A stretch of 64,000 bases of DNA from CAYNKA01 sp964397655 (GTDB lineage: Bacteria > Spirochaetota > Spirochaetia > DTKZ01), in contig CAYNKA010000002.1 of NCBI GenBank assembly GCA_964397655.1, positions 124,001 through 188,000 of the forward strand, written 5' to 3'. Every line of letters starts with the position of its first letter. Positions within the stretch are counted from its first letter, which is position 1. The notes beneath the pieces are model-generated. The model saw nothing but the letters and a program-made list of their open reading frames with translations, ran no database searches and was not told the DNA's origin. The position numbers and the translations under genes are program-made. Below, piece after piece: positions 1 to 6,657 of this stretch.

Positions 1-2
1 TC

Positions 3-134
3 TATATCGGAGGATGGGACCTTCACATCGGTTTCCACAAGCCAATGAAAGGATATTTTCCCTCGGGAAGCGTCTTCTCTCGGAAAATAAGCGACCAGTG
101 TATCGAACTGCCTGTAAATAAGGAGGAGGATTGA
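3..134 (+). CDS. cmr3: Cmr3, C-terminal end only (type III-B CRISPR)
   Basis: The frame open from the left edge ends at TGA 132-134 and reads ...YIGGWDLHIGFHKPMKGYFP... then SGSVFS. This GG(W/F)DL...KP...PSGSV pattern is the conserved C-terminal end of Cmr3, the Cas5-like subunit that caps the crRNA 5' handle in the Cmr complex. Only 43 residues are in the window. The following genes are cmr4, cmr5 and cmr6 in canonical order, which supports the call. Its stop overlaps the Shine-Dalgarno region of cmr4, so the two are translationally close. Confidence 0.82.
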   Translation, partial: YIGGWDLHIGFHKPMKGYFPSGSVFSRKISDQCIELPVNKEED

Positions 135-136
135 CC

Positions 137-1036
137 ATGAATAAGAACGAATTATCAGCTATGTTGACGTTTTATGCCGTATCCCCGATTCATGCCGGAA
201 GCGGTGCAAGCATAAGTGCGATAGACCTTCCCATCCAGCGAGAACGGCATACAAACTGGCCGCACGTGCAAGCGAGTGCAGTGAAGGGAGCACTCCGGAG
301 TCATTTCCGCAACCATGCCGGGGACGATGTACAGTATATCAATCTCGTCTTCGGTTCCGACGGAGACAACGATAAATACGCCATAGGAAACAAAGACCTG
401 CCAGGCGCCATTTCCGTATCCGACGCGAGACTGTTCGCTTTCCCTGTGAGATCGAACGTCGCTCCTTTCGTCTGGGTTACCTGCCCTGCGGTCTTGAATC
501 GCCTGGGGCGAGATTTACAGTTTCTTGGAAACGGAGAAAAGGAACTCGGAAAAAAATCGGAGTTAATAGGAGACACGGCTATCAGCATCAGTCCTTTTCA
601 GGGCACAGCAGATAACAAAGTACTCCTCGAAGACGCAGTCGTCGAAATAAAAAATCAGATGGAATCTCCCTTGCTCTCAGGCATTTTCCCAGAGTTGGAT
701 CGTCTTATCCTCATTTCCGACGAACTTTATAACTACTTGGTCGGGAATTGCACGGAAATCCAGACTCAGATAAAGATATCCAGCTCAACCGGAACCGCTC
801 AAGATGGGGCACTTCGGTATCAAGAACTGCTCCCTTCCGACAGCGTTCTCTACTCAATAGTCTATTTCAGTGCATCAGCGATGCCGTCCGAAGAGAGTAA
901 TATAAAACAACTCCAAGTCTCGGAAGTAAAGAATGCCGTCATGAAGGCTATAGCAGGTTTTGTCCAAATGGGAGGCGATCAAACCCTGGGACGGGGGATC
1001 TGTAAAACTAGTTGGCTCGAAGGAGGACAGCAATGA
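137..1036 (+). CDS. cmr4: Cmr4, Cas7-like backbone subunit of the type III-B complex
   Basis: The 299-residue protein has the typical Cmr4 start (YAVSPIHAGSGASISAIDLP, then QRER...WPHVQASAVKGALR) and a late glycine-rich loop (QMGGDQTLGRGI). Cmr4 is the repeated Cas7 backbone that binds the crRNA and cuts target RNA at 6-nt steps in known complexes. I start it at ATG 137 because AGGAGGAGGA at 121-130 lies six bases upstream; a TTG at 131 is also in frame but too close. It overlaps cmr5 by ATGA. The length is normal for the family. Confidence 0.93.
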   Translation: MNKNELSAMLTFYAVSPIHAGSGASISAIDLPIQRERHTNWPHVQASAVKGALRSHFRNHAGDDVQYINLVFGSDGDNDKYAIGNKDLPGAISVSDARLFAFPVRSNVAPFVWVTCPAVLNRLGRDLQFLGNGEKELGKKSELIGDTAISISPFQGTADNKVLLEDAVVEIKNQMESPLLSGIFPELDRLILISDELYNYLVGNCTEIQTQIKISSSTGTAQDGALRYQELLPSDSVLYSIVYFSASAMPSEESNIKQLQVSEVKNAVMKAIAGFVQMGGDQTLGRGICKTSWLEGGQQ

Positions 1037-1428
1037 AATCTTTATCCCAGAAACGGGCCGATTTCGCTCTTGAGATTGTTCTAAAATCATTTACTAATAA
1101 TAAAAGTAAAGAAATGAAAAAGGAGTTCAAGAGCTTTGCGGCAGGAACGCCGGCGATGATTTTACAAAATGGTTTCGGTCTTTCCATGGCCTTTCTCCTG
1201 GCTAAGCGTGACGAAAAGTACAAGGAAGTTTACAAGGCAGTCAAAGAATGGGTAACAAAGAAATGTGAACTGACAAAAGGTCTCTTCACCCAGGAAAATA
1301 TAGGGGAGGAGGTCTTCATACAAGCCCTCAACAAAATGGAGCAGCGGGAATACCTGGCTGTACAAGACGAGGCTGTAAAAATTCTCGAATGGATTAAGCG
1401 ATATGCCGCAGCTTTCACGGAGGAATGA
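1033..1428 (+). CDS. cmr5: Cmr5, small subunit of the type III-B complex
   Basis: This is a small, helical, lysine-rich protein of 131 residues (SLSQKRADFALEIV..., ...NGFGLSMAFLLAKR...) matching the Cmr5/Cas11 small-subunit pattern, in which a QKRA-type start and a NGL..ALAFL-type helix are conserved. In known Cmr complexes Cmr5 lines the inner face of the backbone and contacts target RNA. ATG 1033 overlaps the cmr4 stop, with AGGAGGA at 1021-1027 upstream. Its position between cmr4 and cmr6 is canonical. Confidence 0.9.
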   Translation: MKSLSQKRADFALEIVLKSFTNNKSKEMKKEFKSFAAGTPAMILQNGFGLSMAFLLAKRDEKYKEVYKAVKEWVTKKCELTKGLFTQENIGEEVFIQALNKMEQREYLAVQDEAVKILEWIKRYAAAFTEE

Positions 1429-1429
1429 T

Positions 1430-2638
1430 ATGCCGGGCCCAGTACATGTCCCAATCACTGCGTTTTTTCCCATGCCGAGTACAACTGCGGATGCGATAAA
1501 AAAGATTTCCAAAGGCAACTTCGGACTCATATTCAACAAGTACGTACCTATCGTAATTAACGGAGATTTAAAAAAGCGATGGAAGACCTGCGATGGAACC
1601 GGTAACACAGCAGAAGCTGTGACGTATTATGCCCGTCAAGCGAACGAAACATACGGCAATAATGATATTCTGAAAGAGAGCATCCTGAAAAAACATCTCG
1701 CGCAAAAACAATACTGCGATTTCATGAAAAACAAGGGCTATGACTCTGTGGTCTTCCATGCAAAACTCATCTCCCGCTTCATCACGGGAATAGGTCAGTC
1801 TCATCCCAATGAGATCGGGATGTGCTTCGACCATACTCTCGGCATCCCCTACATACCGGCCTCGAGCCTCAAGGGTGCAGTCAGATTCTCCAATGCTGTT
1901 CGCCTTGCCGGTTTGAAGGAATTCTCCGGTAAGGACTCCTTCAATGACGAGGACGATAGCCTAACACTCTCCATGTTCGGTGGTATCGCCGCTAAGGGTG
2001 AGGTCGTCTTCCTGGATGCCTACCCCATTAAAGCGCCTAAAATGATCACTGAAATAATCAATCCACACTATGGGAATTATTTCGATCCAAACGATAAAAC
2101 TGACTATCCTGACGATCATCACAATCCGGTCCCCGTCAAATTTCTGGCTGTGGAAAGTGGAACAGAATTCTGCTTCCGCTGCGTATTCGAGAAAAATGAA
2201 GAAATCCGGAAAAGAGCGGAACAGGTTTTTCTCGACGCATTCGGGAATGGTTTGGGAGCAAAGACATCGATAGGTTTTGGACGATTCGACGGCAAACAAG
2301 GCGAGTCGGAGATGATTGAAAAAGAATCGAATCACCTCGAAGAAGAAAAACTGAAAAAACAAAAACATGAGGAAGAAAGGAAAGAGAAGCTGCGCTTTGA
2401 ATCGCTGTCGCCGGATGAGAAGAGAATCGAAGAAATAAAGAAATTGATTAAAGACCGCAGCATGATCGGAGATTTCGTCAAGAAAACCCTTGAAGGACAG
2501 TTTTCGAAAGAAGTATTCATCAGGCTCAAAGAAAAGCTCGATGAGCTGGGCGAGTTGAAGCCGGAACCGGGAAAGAGTTTTCAAAAGATGAAAGAACGTC
2601 AAGAGAAAATCCAAGCCCGCATCGAAGGAGGCTCCTGA
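1430..2638 (+). CDS. cmr6: Cmr6 with a long charged C-terminal extension
   Basis: Residues about 100-290 carry the Cmr6 RAMP fold signals: a GIGQSHPNEIGMCFDHTLGI segment, IPYIPASSLKGAVR, and the glycine-rich GAKTSIGFGRFDG loop. Cmr6 is the Cas7-like subunit near the 3' end of the crRNA. The usual family length is roughly 250-300 residues. This protein is 402 because about 110 residues of Lys/Glu-rich predicted coiled coil follow the RAMP core (from about residue 300 on). I start it at ATG 1430, six bases after CGGAGGA; an in-frame ATG at 1403 lies inside cmr5 and lacks a ribosome site. The extension has no function I can name. Confidence 0.88.
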   Translation: MPGPVHVPITAFFPMPSTTADAIKKISKGNFGLIFNKYVPIVINGDLKKRWKTCDGTGNTAEAVTYYARQANETYGNNDILKESILKKHLAQKQYCDFMKNKGYDSVVFHAKLISRFITGIGQSHPNEIGMCFDHTLGIPYIPASSLKGAVRFSNAVRLAGLKEFSGKDSFNDEDDSLTLSMFGGIAAKGEVVFLDAYPIKAPKMITEIINPHYGNYFDPNDKTDYPDDHHNPVPVKFLAVESGTEFCFRCVFEKNEEIRKRAEQVFLDAFGNGLGAKTSIGFGRFDGKQGESEMIEKESNHLEEEKLKKQKHEEERKEKLRFESLSPDEKRIEEIKKLIKDRSMIGDFVKKTLEGQFSKEVFIRLKEKLDELGELKPEPGKSFQKMKERQEKIQARIEGGS

Positions 2639-2643
2639 TCCCT

Positions 2644-3054
2644 ATGCCAGCCCTTTTCGTTCTTCTCAATCACGATCTCACCGAAATGCAGCTGGAAGAA
2701 GCGAAGAGCAGCTTTAAAATCGAGACAATCCGCCGTCTCCCCCCGCTCCTTCATGAGATCTGGTCCCGAATCCCGGTAAACGGAGAACTCGATACCTCAA
2801 TGCTCGAGCGCTTCACCGAATGGATCGACGAAGACGCCGAGGTTGGAGATTACGTCCTTATTCAAGGCGAATTCGGTGCGACTTTTTACCTCGTAGACTA
2901 CTGTTTCGCGACGGGATTCATACCGATATACGCAGCTTCGCCACGAGACAGCATGGAAAGCAGGAACGGCGACGGTACGGTTGAACGTAAACTAATTTTT
3001 TCTCATGTGAACTTTCGGCGTTACCGGAAGTACGAAAAAACTGTATTATCATAG
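2644..3054 (+). CDS. csx20: Csx20 family, probable cyclic-oligoadenylate ring nuclease
   Basis: The 136-residue protein has the features I associate with Csx20: a short Rossmann-like start (MPALFVLLNHDLTEMQLEEA), LPPLLHEIWSRIP, a GDYVLIQGEFGATFYLVDY core, IPIYA..R, and the basic end HVNFRRYRKY. Csx20 is one of the small type III accessory families proposed or shown to break down cyclic oligoadenylate, which would switch off CARF effectors. That role fits the CARF-HEPN csx1 downstream, but which ring size it cuts is inference. AAGGAGG at 2625-2631 precedes ATG 2644. Family assignment is from memory of conserved motifs, not a search. Confidence 0.75.
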   Translation: MPALFVLLNHDLTEMQLEEAKSSFKIETIRRLPPLLHEIWSRIPVNGELDTSMLERFTEWIDEDAEVGDYVLIQGEFGATFYLVDYCFATGFIPIYAASPRDSMESRNGDGTVERKLIFSHVNFRRYRKYEKTVLS

Positions 3055-3069
3055 ATAAAAAGGAAATTT

Positions 3070-3306
3070 ATGATAGCGCCAAGCCTGATCATGCAAGTCC
3101 CTTCATTCTCGACGACTGAAGAAAAAGTACGCATTCTCGTCGAGCTCAGGGAGGTTATGGGTAGGTTCATCAGCTTTTCCACGGGAGCGGAATCGCTGAA
3201 CCTGAACAGGGAATCTTTTCTAGAACCCCTTTCCTTCATGAAGATTCACTACTCGTATTTAGATGAGACCGATATCCTCATGGAAAAAACATTGGTGACC
3301 TCATGA
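3070..3306 (+). CDS. Unknown 78-aa protein in the CRISPR accessory cassette
   Basis: A small open gene starts at ATG 3070 behind AAGGA and overlaps the next short gene by ATGA at 3303-3306. The product has no transmembrane segment or motif that I recognise; it is predicted mostly helical at residues 15-35 (TEEKVRILVELREVMGRFI) with a mixed remainder. Coupling to a PIN-type fragment is the layout of toxin-antitoxin pairs, so an antitoxin role is possible, but nothing in the sequence proves it. Confidence 0.5.
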   Translation: MIAPSLIMQVPSFSTTEEKVRILVELREVMGRFISFSTGAESLNLNRESFLEPLSFMKIHYSYLDETDILMEKTLVTS

Positions 3307-3446
3307 AGGCGGTTTTCAACACATCTCCCCTTGTTTTTCTCTACCGCCTTGGCTTCCTGGGGAAGGCCCTGGATGAATTCCATAAAAATCTCTTGGCGAT
3401 AAACTTCCGAGTGAGAAAAGATATATTCGACGAGATCATGAAATAA
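3303..3446 (+). pseudogene. N-terminal fragment of a PIN-domain protein
   Basis: The 47-residue reading frame starts with the signature of PIN-domain ribonucleases of the DUF3368 kind: VFNTSPLVFLYRLGFL, then a segment ending VRKDIFDEI. The N of NTSP stands where the first catalytic Asp usually sits (many DUF3368 proteins have Asn there too). A whole PIN domain needs about 130-160 residues with three more acidic positions. Here a stop at 3444 cuts it off, only 22 bases before csx1. I read it as a toxin remnant left by rearrangement; an intact micro-protein is the less likely alternative. Confidence 0.5.
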
Positions 3447-3468
3447 AAGCGCAGGGCAGGAGGACTCG

Positions 3469-4785
3469 ATGGCAAAAGTTTTTTTAAGTTTCTTGGGTTT
3501 AGGGACGAAGGAACCGGGAACGGAAAAATATATTTATACACCGGCAGCCTATTCTTTAGGTAGTGTGCAATCGAGAACATCCCCATTCGTTCAAGCCGCG
3601 GAACTTGAACTTCTGAAACCGGTAGTTTTCGACAAAGTCATTATCTTTACGACACAAATAGCTGCCGATACTCATTTTACTGCGCTAAAAACAGAAATAC
3701 AGAAAGTGGGATACCAAGAGCCTGCCATCATCATTCTTTCCGAAGACATGTCCACCCAAGGGCAATGGAAGTGGTTCGAGCAAATACTTGATGTTATACA
3801 AAACGACGATGAAATTACCGTCGACTTGACGCACGGATACCGGTCCATTCCCATCATCTTTTCAACAGCCATCAATTTTCTCCAAAGAGCAAAACGAATA
3901 AGGTTGTCGCATGTTTTCTATGGAGCGTTCGAGCAAAACCGATCAAGTGTTCCCATCGTGGATATGAAAGATTTCTACTCAATAAACATCTGGGCCGATG
4001 CAATAGAACGATTGACCGAAGATGCCGATGCGAGGAAGCTCGCGGAACTTTCCGATCGTGTACCAGAGTATCAGATTTCACAGATCAACGACAAGCATTT
4101 CATTGATGCTCTTTCGGATCTCACGAACAGAATCAGAAGCGTAGATGTAAACTATGTCAATCAAAGTGCATTAAAAGTGATCGATTTTGTAGTTCAAAAG
4201 CGTTCCTCATCCTCCCCAGTTGAAAAACTCATGCTTGATTTTGTTTTCAAACAATTCATCGAACTTGCCGGAGACGCTGCACTCACAGGCTCATACGACA
4301 AAAAATACTTCGAGATCCAACTCAACTTAATAAGACTATTCAACGAACACAGACTTTATATGCAATCTTTCACTGCCATGAGAGAGCTCGTCGGCTCGAT
4401 TGGTCTGATACAGATTCCTAAAGCCAGATTCAATAATAAAGACGGAAGACAGCTGCGTCGGAAATATGCTGAGATCTTTATCAATATGTTCCAGTGGGCG
4501 GAAGAAAAATGGTATTTTTTCGAGAAAGTACACGACAAATACAATCCCGCTGATGAGAAGCATGCCCGGGAATTAATCCCATATTATGAAAAAATGAAGG
4601 AATTGGGTATCGAGCAACAACTTCGGGGATTCGTTTCCAATTTAACGAAATACCGCAACGGCCTGGATCATGCGTGGACCCAATGGAACGGTTTCGACGT
4701 GACTATCATCGAAGAAGCGCCTAAGTTTTACAATCAACTACACTCCGTGATCGATGGGCTTCTAAAGTACGAAATTCTAAGGTAA
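3469..4785 (+). CDS. csx1: Csx1-type CARF-HEPN ribonuclease (type III effector)
   Basis: Residues 1 to about 190 match the CARF-domain family TIGR02221/TM1812: MAKVFLSFLGLG, then YSLG, VIIFTT at the second strand, and VDLTHGYRSIPI, the ligand-pocket signature. Near the C-terminus, KYRNGLDHAW contains the HEPN catalytic R-x4-H motif (about R396 and H401). Proteins of this type bind cyclic oligoadenylate made by Cas10 and then cut RNA nonspecifically. ATG 3469 follows CAGGAGGA. The length of 438 residues is normal. csx20 upstream may limit its activation; that link is inferred from gene order. Confidence 0.88.
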   Translation: MAKVFLSFLGLGTKEPGTEKYIYTPAAYSLGSVQSRTSPFVQAAELELLKPVVFDKVIIFTTQIAADTHFTALKTEIQKVGYQEPAIIILSEDMSTQGQWKWFEQILDVIQNDDEITVDLTHGYRSIPIIFSTAINFLQRAKRIRLSHVFYGAFEQNRSSVPIVDMKDFYSINIWADAIERLTEDADARKLAELSDRVPEYQISQINDKHFIDALSDLTNRIRSVDVNYVNQSALKVIDFVVQKRSSSSPVEKLMLDFVFKQFIELAGDAALTGSYDKKYFEIQLNLIRLFNEHRLYMQSFTAMRELVGSIGLIQIPKARFNNKDGRQLRRKYAEIFINMFQWAEEKWYFFEKVHDKYNPADEKHARELIPYYEKMKELGIEQQLRGFVSNLTKYRNGLDHAWTQWNGFDVTIIEEAPKFYNQLHSVIDGLLKYEILR

Positions 4786-4791
4786 CTTCCG

Positions 4792-5877
4792 ATGTCCACC
4801 ATCTACATAGTTTCCGACAACGGGATACTTCAAAAAAAAGGCGAGACGCTCCAGCTCGCTCATCACGACGGGACGATCACTACAATTTTTCCGTATAAGA
4901 CCGAACAACTCGTCATACTTGGAAGCGTCGAGATAACCGGAAGGGCTTTCCGCCTCCTCATGCACCATAATATCGATACGATCTTCCTCGGCACCAACGG
5001 AAAGTACAACGGAAAGCTCGCGTTTCAGGATAGCAAAAATGTCTTTCTCCGACAAAAACAGTTCAAACTCCTGGACGACACTGATTTTCGTCTTCGTTTT
5101 GCTAAGGAGACGGTAGATGGAAAACTGAAGAACCAACTCTCGTTCATGCAGCGGATCAACAGGCGAAGGGAAACGGAAAATCAGGTCCAACAGACGATCG
5201 AGAACATGAAACGCAATATCCAAAAAGCACAGGAGGCTCAGGACCTTTCTACGCTTCGAGGGTATGAAGGAATGGGGGCCCGATATTTCTTCTCAGTTTT
5301 CAGGGAAAACATAAAACAGGACTGGGCCGTGTTCAAAGGCCGAAGCATGCACCCTCCGGAAGACAATGTTAACGCCGTTTTGAGCTTTCTCTATACTCTT
5401 CTGTTGTACTGCGTGGATGCGGCTATCGAGGAGGAAGGGTTGGACGCCTATGTCGGCTATTTTCATGAACTTGATTACGGGAAAAGAACACTCTCCTTCG
5501 ATCTCGTTGAAGAATTCAGAACTCCCCTGGCGGACACACTCTGCTACGCACTTTTCAATCTCGGTATTCTTGCGAAAGAAGATTTTCATGAGGTCGTGTT
5601 TTCGTCGGAATCAGACGACTATCCCCTCGCCCAAGAAGAAGCCGACGACTCCACTTCGAACAATACTCTATATCAGGCGAAGAAAGGCATTCTTCTCACA
5701 AAGGAAGGACTCAGGAAGGTGATCAGCCAATTCGAGAAAAAAATCGATACGCAGATATTTTATCTGCCTCAGGCAAGACAGATGAGCTATAAAATGGTAA
5801 TCCGCGAGCAGATCAAGCATTTCCGCAGAGTCGTAAACGGCGAAGAACGCGATTATAAACCGCTGGTGATCAAGTAA
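4792..5877 (+). CDS. cas1: Cas1 integrase
   Basis: This 361-residue protein has the Cas1 layout: an N-terminal beta domain (IYIVSDNGILQKKGETLQL), the helical catalytic domain with GYEG (E159), YFHELDYGKRTLSFDLVEEFR split as H225 and the acidic D237/E240 cluster. These match the metal-binding E-H-D/E set that joins new spacers to the array. There is no reverse-transcriptase domain fused to it. It begins six bases after csx1 and ends two bases before cas2, so adaptation genes share the operon with the interference genes. Confidence 0.95.
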   Translation: MSTIYIVSDNGILQKKGETLQLAHHDGTITTIFPYKTEQLVILGSVEITGRAFRLLMHHNIDTIFLGTNGKYNGKLAFQDSKNVFLRQKQFKLLDDTDFRLRFAKETVDGKLKNQLSFMQRINRRRETENQVQQTIENMKRNIQKAQEAQDLSTLRGYEGMGARYFFSVFRENIKQDWAVFKGRSMHPPEDNVNAVLSFLYTLLLYCVDAAIEEEGLDAYVGYFHELDYGKRTLSFDLVEEFRTPLADTLCYALFNLGILAKEDFHEVVFSSESDDYPLAQEEADDSTSNNTLYQAKKGILLTKEGLRKVISQFEKKIDTQIFYLPQARQMSYKMVIREQIKHFRRVVNGEERDYKPLVIK

Positions 5878-5879
5878 CC

Positions 5880-6155
5880 ATGCTGTATCTAGTGTGCTAT
5901 GACATTGCGGATCCCAAACGCCTATGCCACGTAGCGAAGATTCTGGAAAATTTCGGATTGAGGATCCAGAAATCTTTTTTTCAATGCGATATGGAGGAAA
6001 CACGAATGGAAGATATGAAGAAGAAAGTACTCCAGAAAATAAAGACGAAAAACGATTCCTTCTATATCTATCCACTCTGTGAAGACTGCAGCCAAAAGGC
6101 GATTCAGGACGGAACCGGTTCGTTGATCCGTTTGGAAAGTTTCGAAATTCTATGA
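5880..6155 (+). CDS. cas2: Cas2, first copy
   Basis: A 91-residue protein with the Cas2 ferredoxin-like fold signals: LYLVCYDIADPKRL, with the conserved Asp of YDI at position 8, KILENFGLRIQKSFF, and the C-terminal FEIL strand. Cas2 dimers bridge two Cas1 dimers during spacer capture. ATG 5880 follows the cas1 stop by two bases. It overlaps the second, different cas2 by ATGA at 6152-6155. Confidence 0.93.
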   Translation: MLYLVCYDIADPKRLCHVAKILENFGLRIQKSFFQCDMEETRMEDMKKKVLQKIKTKNDSFYIYPLCEDCSQKAIQDGTGSLIRLESFEIL

Positions 6156-6433
6156 AACACTGGTTGATCATCTACGATATCCGAAACCCGAAAAGACTTT
6201 CTAACATCGCTAAAATCATGGTTAACTTCGCGGTAAGGGTCCAGAAATCCGTTTTCGAAATGGAGGCAGAACGCAAGATAATCGTACTTCTTCGGAAACA
6301 GGTTCACTACATTTTGGACCCGGAGGATTATGTAGTATACTTCGAGGTGTGTGAACGCGATTGGCAGAAAAGGATGAAATACGGCCCTTCCAGGTTCAAG
6401 GAGGCCGAAGACAAGCCGTACAGCATTCTGTGA
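6152..6433 (+). CDS. cas2: Cas2, second divergent copy
   Basis: This 93-residue protein is again a full Cas2: LIIYDIRNPKRL with the conserved Asp at position 9, IAKIMVNFAVRVQKSVF, and a C-terminal YSIL strand. It shares the frame YDI-x-(D/N)PKRL-x2-(V/I)AKI-x2-NF-x2-R(I/V)QKS-x-F with the first copy but differs through most of the second half, so it is a paralogue and not a recent duplicate. Both look intact. The reason for two copies is unknown; they could form a heterodimer or serve different Cas1 complexes. Confidence 0.88.
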   Translation: MKHWLIIYDIRNPKRLSNIAKIMVNFAVRVQKSVFEMEAERKIIVLLRKQVHYILDPEDYVVYFEVCERDWQKRMKYGPSRFKEAEDKPYSIL

Positions 6434-6657
6434 GGCATGCAGGATCTTTGAAATGGCTTCCGCCAACCTCGAATTTAGTAAAAGAGCCTCGAATTCGGCA
6501 TAGGTTGGCGGAAAAAATAAATTCTTACAGGTTATTCAGATAATATTAGGTGGGAGGTGCCGATACATGAAATTTACGAGAATCATGAGGATCTTTGTAG
6601 ATGTCTGCAGAAAAACCCTATTAAAATCTTTCTCGCATTATAGTTACAGAGAGTGCT
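6434..6657 (+). promoter_or_regulatory. CRISPR leader with a 12-bp inverted repeat
   Basis: The AT-rich stretch between cas2 and the first repeat is the expected leader. It contains a perfect inverted repeat, TTCCGCCAACCT at 6458-6469 and AGGTTGGCGGAA at 6502-6513, with the direct repeat CCTCGAATT inside the loop. There is no T-run after it, so it is unlikely to be a terminator; a protein-binding or integration site is more likely. A ribosome-like GGGAGG at 6552-6557 followed by ATG 6567 opens a 34-codon frame running into the first repeat; I do not call it a gene. Confidence 0.6.

Noticed and set aside
6458..6513. Leader inverted repeat read as a cas-operon terminator
   Set aside because: On the plus strand it is followed by A residues, not T residues.
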